Below, piece by piece: positions 8,252 through 17,558 of a DNA stretch of 64,000 bases. This DNA is from Sediminibacillus dalangtanensis. Its GTDB lineage: Bacteria > Bacillota > Bacilli > Bacillales > Amphibacillaceae. Every line of letters begins with the position of its first letter. The first letter of the stretch is position 1. A program made the position numbers and the translations under genes. Where the stretch lies: positions 2,666,001-2,730,000 of the forward strand of contig NZ_CP046956.1 of NCBI RefSeq assembly GCF_017792025.1. Reading direction: 5' to 3'. The notes below the pieces were generated by a model. That model ran no database searches. It saw nothing but the letters and a program-made list of their open reading frames with translations, and had not been told where the DNA came from.

Positions 8252-8298
8252 AAAACGAAGGCAGCTGACCTGTGAAGCATCAGTACCTTCGTTTTTTT
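8252..8298 (+). terminator. intrinsic terminator after nfu
   Basis: AAAACGAAGG pairs with CCTTCGTTTT across a long loop and is followed by seven Ts. Confidence 0.82.
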
Positions 8299-8439
8299 AT
8301 TGGTTTAATTTATCCCTAGACCATAACCAATCATGCTCGCGAGCTCACTGACACAGGCCTTATGACCGAGCCCCGGCTGAATATAAATAAAACTCCGCTA
8401 TGCGCGGCAACGTCGAACCACCCCCTTTGCGGGGGCGCA

Positions 8440-8769
8440 GTTTATACGTCGCTGTTCAAGGCGTTTTCGCTTTTCTTTGTCTAGCTACAACGCCTAGCGA
8501 CTAGTAAACTTCCTTTGCCTTTGTGCGATAAGTCAACATCGTCGCTTTCGCTCCGTGTTTCCTTTATCTCCGACGGCGCAGTCCAGTTTATACGTCGCTG
8601 TTCAAGGCGTTTTCGCTTTTCTTTGTCTAGCTACAACGCCTAGCGACTAGTAAACTTCCTTTGCCTTTGTGCGATAAGTCAACATCGTCGCTTTCGCTCC
8701 GTGTTTCCTTTATCTCCGACGGCGCAGTCCAGTTTATACGTCGCTGTTCAAGGCGTTTTCGCTTTTCTT
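8440..8769. repeat. 146-bp tandem repeat, 2.26 copies
   Basis: The unit beginning GTTTATACGTCGCTG starts at 8440, 8586 and 8732, exactly 146 bases apart, and the third copy ends at 8769. It contains TTTGTCTAGCTACAACGCC and GTGCGATAAGTCAACATCG. On the minus strand the third copy supplies the last codons and stop of thrB. The 8300-8439 stretch before it is GC-rich and resembles repeat debris. No protein is supported. Confidence 0.85.
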
Positions 8770-9644
8770 ACCTCCATGCCGTTGTTGTCTACTTGGAGTT
8801 TTATCCATTGGCAGGTTGGGAAGTTGTTTTGCCATTCGGCTATTTTGGATTCTGGGCAGTCTTTTTCTGCCAAGGCTATCACAGTAGGGCCAGCACCGCT
8901 TATGAACAAGCCATAAACCTTTTCTTGCAAGTTAGATTGTAGTTGTTCAAAATGCGGAACAAGCTTTTTTCGGTAAGGCTGATGGAATAAATCCTTCTTC
9001 ATCAAGCTGCCGAGCAGCGGCCAATTTTGCTGGCAAATAGCTGCCACACTGACATTTGCTATACTGCTGGCATGGACACTTGACTGAAATGAGAGCTCTT
9101 GGGGCAATACTTCCCGCGCAGCTTTTGTTTTTAGTTCATATTCAGGAATGATGGCAATTAGTGATACATTTTCAAAGGGAAGCTGGACACAATTTACTTC
9201 TTCTTGATAATGCCCAATCACACAACCTCCCAAAAGGGAAGGGGCGACGTTATCCGGATGGCCTTCAATAGCTGTAGCAATCGCCAGTTTGTCTTCTGTT
9301 TCCAACTGCAAATCAAGCAGCTGGCTTGCCAGTTCTATCCCCGCCAGAGTGGCAGTCGCACTGCTGCCAAGACCTCTGGCAAGCGGGATATCACTCTTAA
9401 TTTTCACTTGACATGGAGGTAATTGCGCAACACCATATTTCTTGGCTACCTTTTCGGCAATCTGGTAGATAAAATTGTCTTTCCCTGAAGGAAGACCCTG
9501 CAACGTCTCCGTTATGGCGATAAATTCCCATACATCCGACCTTTTTGCCTCCAACTCCAAATACAAATTCAATGCCAAACCGATCGAATCAAAGCCTGCC
9601 CCTAAATTAGAGGTGCTGCACGGAATTTTGACAGCGAAATTCAT
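8748..9644 (-). CDS. thrB: homoserine kinase
   Basis: This GHMP-family kinase phosphorylates homoserine for threonine synthesis. It shows the ATP loop [13 protein letters not shown] around residues 88-100, the GFDSIG motif near the N-terminus and a late GAGPTV motif. The 298-residue length is about 10 short of B. subtilis ThrB as I recall it. The ATG overlaps the thrC stop by 4 bases (ATGA), so translation is coupled. The final residues, RKAKTP plus the stop, are read from the 146-bp tandem repeat, so the native C-terminus seems to have been replaced or trimmed. The core domain is intact. Confidence 0.92.
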   Translation of the reverse strand: MNFAVKIPCSTSNLGAGFDSIGLALNLYLELEAKRSDVWEFIAITETLQGLPSGKDNFIYQIAEKVAKKYGVAQLPPCQVKIKSDIPLARGLGSSATATLAGIELASQLLDLQLETEDKLAIATAIEGHPDNVAPSLLGGCVIGHYQEEVNCVQLPFENVSLIAIIPEYELKTKAAREVLPQELSFQSSVHASSIANVSVAAICQQNWPLLGSLMKKDLFHQPYRKKLVPHFEQLQSNLQEKVYGLFISGAGPTVIALAEKDCPESKIAEWQNNFPTCQWIKLQVDNNGMEVRKAKTP

Positions 9645-10702
9645 ACGAGGACACGGCCTCTGATTTCCTCGGCGATTTTTTCCTGATCATTTGGCAGCAC
9701 TTTTGGTTTGATGGTGCTATAATCAATCGCGGTATTTGGATCTTTCAAGCCATTTCCAGTCAAAACCGTAACAATAGTCGACCCCTTTTCCAGCTGGTTT
9801 TGCCTGTCGGCTTTGAACAAGCCGGCCACCGAAGCACAGGATGCAGGCTCAGCAAAAATCCCTTCATTGGCTGCAAGCCATTGATAAGCGGCAATCATTT
9901 CTTCGTCTGTTACTTCATCAATTGCGCCATTGGACTCATCACGTGCTTGGACAGCCCCTTTCCAACTTGCAGGATTACCGATTCTGATTGCGGTTCCTAC
10001 AGTTTCCGGCTTCTCGAATACACGATCATGGACGATAGCTGCTGCTCCACTTGCCTCATACCCCATCATTTTTGGAAGACCGGATTGATGTCTTTCGTTA
10101 TATTCTTTGAACCCTTTCCAGTAAGCCGTGATATTTCCTGCATTTCCTACTGGAATAAATAAGTAATCTGGAGCTTTACCAAGGGCTTCACACACTTCAA
10201 AGGCTGCAGTTTTCTGCCCTTCTATCCGATAAGGGTTGACCGAATTCACCAGCGTGACATTTTGTTCTTTGCTTATTTGCCTGACCGCTTGCAGTGCATC
10301 ATCAAAATTTCCTTCAATTGAAAATACTTCCGCTCCATACATGACAGCCTGTGCAAGCTTGCCCTGTGCGATTTTCCCCTCCGGGATTACGACAATACAT
10401 TTTAAGCCAGCTCTCGCGGCAAAAGCTGCAGCCGAAGCGCTTGTATTTCCGGTCGATGCGCAAATGACCGCATTCGCCCCTTCTTCCATTGCTTTTGCTA
10501 TAGCCAACACCATTCCCCGATCCTTAAAGGAACCGGTAGGATTCGCTCCTTCCACTTTGGCAAACACTTGAATAGAAAGCTTTTCCGATAATTTTTCCAG
10601 CTTGATCAGCGGTGTATTCCCCTCCTGCAGGCTCACTTTGGGTGTGTTTGTACTTACCGGCAAATAATCCTTGTATTGCTTTAACAATCCCTGCCAAGCC
10701 AT
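9641..10702 (-). CDS. thrC: threonine synthase
   Basis: This PLP enzyme converts O-phosphohomoserine to threonine. The PLP lysine is in GSFKDRGM, with the ASTGNTSA phosphate loop and the [10 protein letters not shown] motif following. The 353-residue length matches B. subtilis ThrC (352). I choose the second ATG (MAWQG) because GGGGAGG lies 7 bases before it; the ATG two codons earlier overlaps the hom stop but sits too close to that site. It is the middle gene of hom-thrC-thrB. Confidence 0.95.
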   Translation of the reverse strand: MAWQGLLKQYKDYLPVSTNTPKVSLQEGNTPLIKLEKLSEKLSIQVFAKVEGANPTGSFKDRGMVLAIAKAMEEGANAVICASTGNTSASAAAFAARAGLKCIVVIPEGKIAQGKLAQAVMYGAEVFSIEGNFDDALQAVRQISKEQNVTLVNSVNPYRIEGQKTAAFEVCEALGKAPDYLFIPVGNAGNITAYWKGFKEYNERHQSGLPKMMGYEASGAAAIVHDRVFEKPETVGTAIRIGNPASWKGAVQARDESNGAIDEVTDEEMIAAYQWLAANEGIFAEPASCASVAGLFKADRQNQLEKGSTIVTVLTGNGLKDPNTAIDYSTIKPKVLPNDQEKIAEEIRGRVLV

Positions 10703-10704
10703 GT

Positions 10705-12000
10705 TCATTCCTCCCCATCTACTCGATAATAACTAATAATCCGTTTAACAACTTCCAGACTGTTCAGGCTGTCTATACTGTTCATCAATTGTTGCTTGCT
10801 TGTATGATGGGTGACCATCACAATTTCTGCGGTGTTATCAGCACTCCCTGGAAGCTGTAGTATTTTGGCAAAACTAATATTCTGATCAGTAAATACATTG
10901 GTCAATGCCTGGAATGTCCCTGCCTGATCATCTGCCTCCAGCCTCACAAAATAGCGGGAATGTTTTTCGGAATCGTTCTTCAACTTCGTTCTGAATTGTG
11001 GTGTAATATAGGAATTGCCACTAATGCCAAGCCGAATATTTTTTACAGCCTCCATTAAATCGGAAACCACGGATGTAGCAGTCGGCATACTGCCCGCACC
11101 TGGACCATAAAACATGGTTTCTCCGACTGCTTCTCCATGTACATAAACCGCATTGTATTCATTCTTTACCAGTGCCAATGGATGGTCCTGCGGCAACAAT
11201 GTCGGTTCGACACTTATTTCTACCTTCCCTTCCTCCATAGAAGCAATCCCGATAAGCTTCACAACATAGCCCAGTCGTTTGGCAAACACGATATCTTCTT
11301 GAGAAATGGAAGTAATTCCAGCTACAGCGACATCTTCTAAATGAATGTCCATCTTAAAAGCCAAATTCGCCAAGAGTGTCATTTTACGTGCGGCATCCAG
11401 CCCCCCTACGTCCGCTGCAGGATCGGATTCAGCATATCCAAGTTCCTGCGCTTCTTGGAGGACATCGGTAAATGTCCGCTGTTCGTCGGTCATCTTGGTT
11501 AAAATATAATTGGTAGTGCCATTGACGATTCCCATCATTTTTTGAATCCGATCAGAAGCGAGTCCGTCTGTCAACGAACGAAGAATCGGAATGCCTCCTG
11601 CCACGCTTGCCTCATAGAAAATATCACAATCATTTGCTTTCGCTATTTTATGGAGTTTTTGGCCATAAACAGCCATCAAGTCTTTGTTGGCTGTAATAAT
11701 ATGCTTTTTATGATGCAATGCCTTTTCAAGCAGATCGTAAGTCGAATCAATTCCTCCCATGACCTCAATAATAATATTGATTTCCTGGTCACGGATCAAA
11801 TCGTCTGGTTCTGTCGTTAAAACATCAGCATTCACTTCGATATCTCTCGCCTTTTCAAGCGTATGTACTAGAATTTTTTTAACTTCCAGTTCACAACCGA
11901 GCTTATACTTAATTTCTTCCTGATGGTTCTGCAGAATTTTGATGACCCCTGTGCCGACTGTGCCGAGGCCGAAAAGACCAATGGTGATTTTCCTCTTCAT
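10705..12000 (-). CDS. hom: homoserine dehydrogenase with ACT domain
   Basis: It reduces aspartate semialdehyde to homoserine. The 431-residue chain has an N-terminal NAD(P) fold ([12 protein letters not shown]), the catalytic core with GGLDAARKM, and a C-terminal ACT domain (residues about 350-425) expected for threonine feedback. The ATG follows a GAGGAGG site. It leads the hom-thrC-thrB operon behind a strong promoter; no T-box or riboswitch is visible in the short leader. Confidence 0.95.
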   Translation of the reverse strand: MKRKITIGLFGLGTVGTGVIKILQNHQEEIKYKLGCELEVKKILVHTLEKARDIEVNADVLTTEPDDLIRDQEINIIIEVMGGIDSTYDLLEKALHHKKHIITANKDLMAVYGQKLHKIAKANDCDIFYEASVAGGIPILRSLTDGLASDRIQKMMGIVNGTTNYILTKMTDEQRTFTDVLQEAQELGYAESDPAADVGGLDAARKMTLLANLAFKMDIHLEDVAVAGITSISQEDIVFAKRLGYVVKLIGIASMEEGKVEISVEPTLLPQDHPLALVKNEYNAVYVHGEAVGETMFYGPGAGSMPTATSVVSDLMEAVKNIRLGISGNSYITPQFRTKLKNDSEKHSRYFVRLEADDQAGTFQALTNVFTDQNISFAKILQLPGSADNTAEIVMVTHHTSKQQLMNSIDSLNSLEVVKRIISYYRVDGEE

Positions 12001-12054
12001 TTCTCCGCCTCCTCGTGTATGTTATAAATACACATCTGTTTATCTATAGAGGAC

Positions 12055-12083
12055 ATTATACCTGTCTGCATCTTGTTTAGCAA
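12055..12083 (-). promoter_or_regulatory. sigma-A promoter of hom-thrC-thrB
   Basis: On the minus strand TTGCTA and TATAAT are separated by 17 bases, leaving a leader of about 48 bases. Confidence 0.75.
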
Positions 12084-12151
12084 GGAGGATTTTGAATGTT
12101 GTGAAAATAATCACTTCTCCTGCAGAAACCGGAAAAGTCAAGCTTCCTCTG

Positions 12152-13117
12152 TCAGATCACCAATGTTTTCGCTTTCTTTCCACTTAGTACCAATGCGATA
12201 TTTTCCAAGCAAAGCTCGATCATTCTGTTTCTGGTTTCGATCGTTGCCGAACCAATATGTGGGAGACAAGTTACCTGCTGCAATGCCAACAAAGGATGGC
12301 TGGAATCAATCGGTTCGTCTTCAAAAACATCCAGGCCAGCCCCAGCTATTTCTTCGTTGATCAATGCGTGATATAATGCTTTTTCATCGACATTTTTTCC
12401 GCGGGAAGCATTGATAAAGAACGCACTCTTTTTCATTCTGGAAAATGCCTCCTTGTCAAACATATGCTTGGTCTCTTCTGTTAAAGGTGCCAAACACACC
12501 ACATAATCTGCCTGCTCTAAAAGGGATTCAAACTCAGCATAATGGACCCCAAGAGATTCTTCTGCCTGTAAGTGCCGACTGCGATTATGGTAGAGGACAT
12601 CCATAGAAAAACCCCGGGCTCTCCGGGCCAACGCTTCTCCGATTCTTCCCATGCCGACTATTCCCAAAGTTTTATGGTGTACATCTTTCCCAGCCATTAA
12701 GAAAGGTGCCCAATTATTCCATGACCCCTGCTCAATGAAGCGAGCAGCTTCCACAATTCTTCGTGCAGTTGCCATCAGCAAGGCGAAGGTTAAATCTGCT
12801 GTCGTCTCCGTCAATACATCCGGGGTATTACTGACTGTGATTCCCCTATCTTTGGCAGCAGAAAGATCGATATTGTCGTAACCGACAGCGAGATTTGCGA
12901 TAATTTTCAAGTTCTCAGCCTGCTCAAGCAGTGAACGGTCGATTTGATCGGAAAGCATGGTGAGTATGGCATCAGCATGTTTCGTTTCCCTTTCCAATGC
13001 CTCTCGATTGATCGGTTTCTCCTCATACAGCCACATTTGGATATCAAATTGACGCCGGAACGGTCTGATTATTTCTTCCGGAAGTTTCCGGGTCACATAA
13101 AGATACGGTTTTACCAT
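12152..13117 (-). CDS. D-2-hydroxyacid dehydrogenase (glyoxylate/hydroxypyruvate reductase type)
   Basis: This 321-residue NAD(P)-dependent enzyme shows the nucleotide motif GIVGMGRIG and the catalytic Arg/Glu/His set in NASRGK, DVFEDEP and LPHIGSA. It probably reduces glyoxylate or a related 2-ketoacid; PdxB or SerA roles are less likely because no ACT or extra C-terminal domain is present. The ATG before VKPYLY has AAAGGA about 10 bases upstream. It follows yutH by 17 bases, so the two are co-transcribed. I do not recall it between hom and yutH in B. subtilis. Confidence 0.87.
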   Translation of the reverse strand: MVKPYLYVTRKLPEEIIRPFRRQFDIQMWLYEEKPINREALERETKHADAILTMLSDQIDRSLLEQAENLKIIANLAVGYDNIDLSAAKDRGITVSNTPDVLTETTADLTFALLMATARRIVEAARFIEQGSWNNWAPFLMAGKDVHHKTLGIVGMGRIGEALARRARGFSMDVLYHNRSRHLQAEESLGVHYAEFESLLEQADYVVCLAPLTEETKHMFDKEAFSRMKKSAFFINASRGKNVDEKALYHALINEEIAGAGLDVFEDEPIDSSHPLLALQQVTCLPHIGSATIETRNRMIELCLENIALVLSGKKAKTLVI

Positions 13118-13134
13118 ATTGCTTACATCCTTTC

Positions 13135-14106
13135 TTACCAATCTAATACAGGGATATGCAAAGCTTCGGCATCAAGGCCCAAATCGGCAAAAAAAGTTCT
13201 CATTTTTTGCTCATATTCTGGTTGGTTTTCCAACAGCTCTACGTATCCCTTGAAAGTAAATTCGGGGTCCCGACTCGAAATTCCTGTTTCCAAATAATCG
13301 AATAAATGAATTGGTAACAACAATCGAGCGTAAACCAATCGCCAGCTAAAGATGGAAAGCGGCTTGATCGATTGGTATTCAGACAGAAACTGTTCTATCT
13401 CGGACAGTGCTGAATCGGGTTGTAAAAGCAGCCCCCGGATGTACTCGGCGATGTCTCTTGCAGCATGGTCATAAACGATTTCATCCGGCCAAATCATTTG
13501 TTTTTGTACTTGACCTGAATAACGTTGAAAAGTGAAACTTCCCCCATCCCCTTCGTCAAAACGCTGCTCGGACTCTGCCTCCTGCAAATATTGAAGGGCA
13601 TTTTCCGTACACCCGCTTACATATGGGTATGTATCGATAAACAATCGTTGAAAACGGGACACCGGCCGTTCGTTATACTGCTGCTGGAACATGGAATCAA
13701 ACAACGTAAGCTTGCTAATCCATAGCTGCTTCCATTGCCCGTAGGCAACCGCTTCAGACGGCTGGTATGGATAATTCCTACCCATTTGATGAAACGAAGC
13801 CAAATTTGCACCATGTCCTGTGTATTCCCGTTCTTCAGACAGGTTTGCATACATCACAACGTAAGGTTGACTTCCAAATTCGGTGAATAGATCACCCTGT
13901 TTGTTTACGATGGGAATAGCGAAACGAGTAAACCCATTTTGAAAAAAATACTCGCCAACTGCCTTTTGCTCGAAATATCGCTTATCACTCGCTGATTTTG
14001 GTATAATAAAGAAACAATCCTCATCCAGACGGTATCCTTTCATACCATCAATTGTCACCTCGCTGCCTTGAAAGCCGTCGATATATTCGGATAGAAGTTC
14101 CAGCAT
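13135..14106 (-). CDS. yutH: YutH, CotS-like spore coat-associated protein
   Basis: This 323-residue protein has the kinase/phosphotransferase-like fold of the CotS/YutH family: an N-terminal lobe with a VDG-type strand pattern, a central HGANLASFHQM segment and a C-terminal helical lobe. Family members associate with the spore coat, and catalytic activity is doubtful. The ATG is preceded by AAGGAGAGAGTGATC, a long anti-SD match. Its place next to hom is conserved in B. subtilis. Confidence 0.8.
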   Translation of the reverse strand: MLELLSEYIDGFQGSEVTIDGMKGYRLDEDCFFIIPKSASDKRYFEQKAVGEYFFQNGFTRFAIPIVNKQGDLFTEFGSQPYVVMYANLSEEREYTGHGANLASFHQMGRNYPYQPSEAVAYGQWKQLWISKLTLFDSMFQQQYNERPVSRFQRLFIDTYPYVSGCTENALQYLQEAESEQRFDEGDGGSFTFQRYSGQVQKQMIWPDEIVYDHAARDIAEYIRGLLLQPDSALSEIEQFLSEYQSIKPLSIFSWRLVYARLLLPIHLFDYLETGISSRDPEFTFKGYVELLENQPEYEQKMRTFFADLGLDAEALHIPVLDW

Positions 14107-14242
14107 GGATCACTCTCTCCTTTTTGCTTTTAGTTCAGCTTATGAAGACTCGAAGGAAATTCGAACCTTGTTTTTTGATTTATCAATGCTGGCTTAGGGT
14201 ATAGTAAGGAGTAGAAATAAACATAAGGTTAGGTGTCTTGCT

Positions 14243-14752
14243 ATGGAGAATAATACAAAAAAATCTGCATTAGAACAAAAGGCAAGGTCGTGGCTCGTTG
14301 AACGTGGGGTAACCATGGATGACATTGCCGATCTTGTTTATTACTTACAAAATAAATACCATGAGAATCTTACATTGGAGCAATGTAAACATCATGTAGA
14401 CCGTGTGCTGAGCAAACGGGAGATTCAAAATGCCATCCTGACAGGCATACAACTGGATGTCCTTGCCGAGCAGAAGAAATTGGAGGAACCGCTTCAGCAT
14501 ACAATCGAAATCGACGAAAGCTTGTATGGAGTGGATGAAATCATCGCTTTTTCCATTGTCAATGTGTATGGCTCCATCGGTTTTACGAACTATGGTTATA
14601 TTGACAAACAAAAGCCAGGTATTTTAAAAAAATTGAATGATAAATCCACCGGCGAATGTCATACATTCCTGGATGACATCGTTGGCGCCATTGCTGCCGC
14701 TGCTTCAAGCAGGCTGGCGCATAGCGCGAATGATGAAAAAGATATCGATTAA
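14243..14752 (+). CDS. yutG: YutG, phosphatidylglycerophosphatase A-related protein
   Basis: This 169-residue protein has an N-terminal helical region and a C-terminal part with FLDDIVGAIAAAA, the Asp-containing motif shared with PgpA-like proteins. Unlike E. coli PgpA it is not strongly hydrophobic and lacks clear membrane spans, so a lipid phosphatase role is uncertain. The ATG has only a modest AGGT ribosome site. It diverges from yutH and ends at a strong terminator. Confidence 0.75.
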   Translation: MENNTKKSALEQKARSWLVERGVTMDDIADLVYYLQNKYHENLTLEQCKHHVDRVLSKREIQNAILTGIQLDVLAEQKKLEEPLQHTIEIDESLYGVDEIIAFSIVNVYGSIGFTNYGYIDKQKPGILKKLNDKSTGECHTFLDDIVGAIAAAASSRLAHSANDEKDID

Positions 14753-14782
14753 AACTAAAAAGCCGTTTGAACACATTATTTC

Positions 14783-14826
14783 AAAAGCCAGACCTAACTT
14801 TACTTACCGGTCTGGCTTTTCTTTTG
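14783..14826 (+). terminator. intrinsic terminator after yutG
   Basis: AAAAGCCAGACC pairs with GGTCTGGCTTTT and runs into CTTTT. The following 190 bases hold no gene that I can see. Confidence 0.88.
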
Positions 14827-15022
14827 TTATAAAGTTACTAGCAATGATCACAACGTCGCACTTTATATCTTTTGAACCAAAACAACCGTCTATTAGTAAA
14901 CAAGTCCTTATCAAACACCCAGCGTCCACCCTTGAGGGCTTTAATTCAAACCTAAAGTAACTTGTAAGCAAAATGCCAATCAGAATGGTCGGTAATCAAG
15001 TCGCTTGGGCTTTTCTTGATTT

Positions 15023-15793
15023 TCACAGCTTGTCCATCCAATCTTTTAACGTGTGCACCGTATAAGTCGGTTGTTCCGCATAATCCTTCAATTGTTCCTC
15101 GGTCGTCAACCCGGTGAAAACCATTAACGTGTCAAGGCCTGCATTCATTCCTGCCAAAATGTCCGTGTCATAATTGTCTCCAACCATCAACGTCTCATCA
15201 CGAGAAGCGCCCAGCTCTTTTAATGCCTGGTCCATGATTCCGCTCTCGGGCTTTCCAATGACAAGCGGCAGTTTCCCGGTACTGGTGGAGACAACGGCGG
15301 TAATCGCTCCATTTCCGGGTACAAGGCCACGCTCTGTCGGAATGGCTATGTCCCCGTTGGTAGAAATGAACTGTGCACCATTGCGAACATTCAAGCAAGC
15401 TTTTGCCAGTTTTTCATAATTGATATGCCGGTCGATGCCGATAACCACGTAATCAGCATTTTCATCGGAAAGTGTGAATCCTTCCTGCTCTAGTGCCACC
15501 ATCAAGCCCTCTTCTCCAATCGCAAAAACGGTGGCCTCAGGATTCTCCTGCCGGATATAGGCAGCAGTTGCCATGCTCGATGTAAAAACTTCCCTCTCTT
15601 CGGCAGCTATTCCCATACCATTCAATTTGTCTGCTATCTGCTGCTGGGTCAAGGAAGAATTATTCGTCAAAAATAAATGTGGAAGAGTTTTTTTCTTTAA
15701 CTTTTCAATAAAATCCGGAGCATCTTCAATGCACTCCTTCCCTTTGTACATGGTGCCGTCCAAATCAACCAAATAAGCCTGATAGTTTTTCAT
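15023..15793 (-). CDS. yutF: YutF, HAD-superfamily NagD-type phosphatase
   Basis: This 256-residue protein, the B. subtilis YutF length, has HAD motif I DLDGTMYKG at residues 11-19, motif II FLTNNSS, a C2-type cap, and the late motif VGDNYDTDILAG. It is a cytoplasmic sugar- or nucleotide-phosphate phosphatase of unknown substrate. The ATG is preceded by AGGTG at about 10 bases. It is probably co-transcribed with yutE. Confidence 0.9.
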   Translation of the reverse strand: MKNYQAYLVDLDGTMYKGKECIEDAPDFIEKLKKKTLPHLFLTNNSSLTQQQIADKLNGMGIAAEEREVFTSSMATAAYIRQENPEATVFAIGEEGLMVALEQEGFTLSDENADYVVIGIDRHINYEKLAKACLNVRNGAQFISTNGDIAIPTERGLVPGNGAITAVVSTSTGKLPLVIGKPESGIMDQALKELGASRDETLMVGDNYDTDILAGMNAGLDTLMVFTGLTTEEQLKDYAEQPTYTVHTLKDWMDKL

Positions 15794-15894
15794 GGTGGTG
15801 CTTCACCTGTCCTTCCTTTTGTCCATTTTCTTCCGCTACTGGCATAATGGAAAAAATTCCGCCAATTGGCAGGGATTTTAATAGAGCCGATAAA

Positions 15895-16332
15895 TTAATT
15901 ACCAGAAAATGTATTGGCCACACCCGTTTCATTATCAAGAAAATCATTGATTCTGGAACTGAACATCTCAATCGAAGCATAATTCGTTTTCATAACCCGT
16001 AAAATCTCCTCATGGTCGATGTTCAAGTAATCCTTTACCAGCATTTTTCTCAATTCAATCACTTGCTTATAGCCATCTGCTTCCTCTGCAGGCAGAACTG
16101 TTTCATCCACCAGGATATCGATGATATCGGAAAAACTACCTGGATCCCGCATAATAAATCCATCAATGACCATGTTACCAACATCGAGCATCGATTCAAT
16201 TACCATGTGTGTCATTCTTTCAAGACTGAGTTTTTCCAAAAAAGAATCGTAAGAATGTTGATCAAATTCATTCATCAAACCATCCATATATAATAAATGA
16301 CGTTCAATAATACTTCTATCTACGAAATACAA
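15895..16332 (-). CDS. yutE: YutE, DUF86/HepT-like four-helix protein
   Basis: This 145-residue all-helical protein belongs to the DUF86/HepT fold, known from the RNase toxin of HepT-MntA systems. The active motif of the toxin is usually R-x4-6-H-x-Y. Here the matching segment is RKMLVKDY, so the catalytic His is Lys. No MntA-type nucleotidyltransferase antitoxin lies next to it. Together these suggest a domesticated, non-toxic protein, as expected for a conserved yut gene. Function unknown. Confidence 0.8.
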   Translation of the reverse strand: MYFVDRSIIERHLLYMDGLMNEFDQHSYDSFLEKLSLERMTHMVIESMLDVGNMVIDGFIMRDPGSFSDIIDILVDETVLPAEEADGYKQVIELRKMLVKDYLNIDHEEILRVMKTNYASIEMFSSRINDFLDNETGVANTFSGN

Positions 16333-16464
16333 TACTTTGTCCCTCCCGACAACTAATTTGTCCTTATCATACCATAACTATATCTATACAGGGAGTGGTT
16401 TAAAAGCAAAAGGAACTTTGCTATGATGTACACAGACAACGCTTTCTTATTAGGAGGAATAACA

Positions 16465-16737
16465 TTGGCGGAAGAACGAATGATTATTAAAGATGAAATC
16501 CAGGAAGTAAAAACTCGTTTTATCAGTTTTAAATCAAACCACCAGCGGTTCGATCTAGCGCTTGTTCATTCTGATCAGTATCAGGGAAAAACAATGGTAA
16601 TCGATTTAGGTGGAAACCGCTTTACTATCATGGATAAAGAAGACGCAGCCAAAGAAGGAAACCTTGAGCATGAGTTTCACCTCACAGAAGTCCGAGCAGA
16701 GGAACTGAGAAAATTTTTAGTCGAAGTGCTTGATTGA
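16465..16737 (+). CDS. DUF3055 family protein
   Basis: This small acidic protein of 90 residues is composed of beta-strands (VIDLGGNRFTIM) and a C-terminal helix, resembling the DUF3055 family of Firmicutes; function unknown. The TTG start is chosen because AGGAGG lies 7 bases before it; an ATG 14 codons earlier reads through the ribosome site and is rejected. It diverges from yutE and precedes the small gene at 16820. Confidence 0.75.
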   Translation: MAEERMIIKDEIQEVKTRFISFKSNHQRFDLALVHSDQYQGKTMVIDLGGNRFTIMDKEDAAKEGNLEHEFHLTEVRAEELRKFLVEVLD

Positions 16738-16819
16738 GGTATGCAGGAAGTTTCTGGAGTTATTCTTTTCGTATATTCATGTCTCTCTTCAGCCAAGCTA
16801 CCTGTAGGGAGGTAATAGT

Positions 16820-17113
16820 ATGAGGAAAAAAAACAAGCGAAAGAAGCAAAAATATTCGGATGTCTCTACAGTTGAAGACAGAAGAAACTTCTTGGCAGCA
16901 GAAGAAGTCCCTGAAGGTGCTTATGGATCACCTATCAACAAGTTCGAACCGGTGGAAAACAAAAGCACCCCTTGGCAAGAAGAACAGCGGTTTCATAGTG
17001 CGTTTAACTTCCCCGATAAAGATTTTCATGATGATTTGCCAAGACAAGTGGAACCTAAACATCCGCTTCATGATCATAAAGGTGACATAGAGCCGCAGGA
17101 AGAACAGGAATAG
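16820..17113 (+). CDS. conserved small hydrophilic protein
   Basis: The 97-residue product begins with a strongly basic stretch (RKKNKRKKQKY) and is otherwise rich in Glu, Asp, Pro and His, probably disordered. It has a good GGGAGGT ribosome site 8 bases before the ATG. I recall similar unnamed cytosolic proteins near yutD in other Bacillaceae, without known function. It ends in a hairpin that overlaps its stop codon. Confidence 0.65.
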   Translation: MRKKNKRKKQKYSDVSTVEDRRNFLAAEEVPEGAYGSPINKFEPVENKSTPWQEEQRFHSAFNFPDKDFHDDLPRQVEPKHPLHDHKGDIEPQEEQE

Positions 17114-17129
17114 TTCTTTCTGCGGCTCT
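17089..17129. terminator. convergent hairpin between 16820 gene and yutD
   Basis: A 17-bp stem with one G-U wobble (AGAGCCGCAGGAAGAAC with its partner) spans the upstream stop codon. Neither side has a clear T run, so termination efficiency is uncertain. Confidence 0.55.
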
Positions 17130-17139
17130 AATCTTGCAT

Positions 17140-17415
17140 CTACTGGTCAATCCGCCTCATGACAAAATAGGCACAGCCAAAATTGCAATACTCATATAAA
17201 TAATCATCAAGCGTACTTATTTTTGAATCAAAACCCGCTTTGGGATTTTGATTATCATAAAATCCTTTTAACCGGAGCTGTTCATAGCCCCAATCGCCGA
17301 CAATAAAGTCATATTTGCTTAAAATATCACTGAAACGCTGTTTTACCGCTTCTTCCTGGAAGCCATCCTTCACATTCTCTATTATTTCGTAATTTTTGCC
17401 CTCGATTTCGATCAT
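17140..17415 (-). CDS. yutD: YutD family protein (DUF1027)
   Basis: This 91-residue protein has the conserved features of the YutD family: an N-terminal EGKNYEIIEN strand, DFIVGDWGYEQLRLKGF, and a Cys-containing NFGCAYFVM end. Its function is unknown; structures exist for the family as I recall. The ATG preceded by AAGGAG at 8 bases is chosen over a GTG three codons earlier, which lies inside the ribosome site. Confidence 0.85.
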   Translation of the reverse strand: MIEIEGKNYEIIENVKDGFQEEAVKQRFSDILSKYDFIVGDWGYEQLRLKGFYDNQNPKAGFDSKISTLDDYLYEYCNFGCAYFVMRRIDQ

Positions 17416-17558
17416 GACAACCACTCCTTATGCCTGATTCTAGTGTACCACATTTTTTCTTGTAGAAATACGTCTCCGTTTTTTCCCAGCATGAAACCGA
17501 AAGAAAATCACCAAACTAAATCAAGGGGAAACAACAAACAAAAGTCAGGAGGGTACTC

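Noticed and set aside
8440..8769. Possible CRISPR array
   Set aside because: The unit is 146 bp, repeated 2.26 times without variable spacers.
8661..8942. Overlapping plus-strand frames across the tandem repeat and thrB end
   Set aside because: They arise from repeat sequence and the thrB antisense strand; no ribosome site.
15765..15980. 71-codon frame between yutF and yutE
   Set aside because: It overlaps both genes in another frame and lacks a ribosome site.
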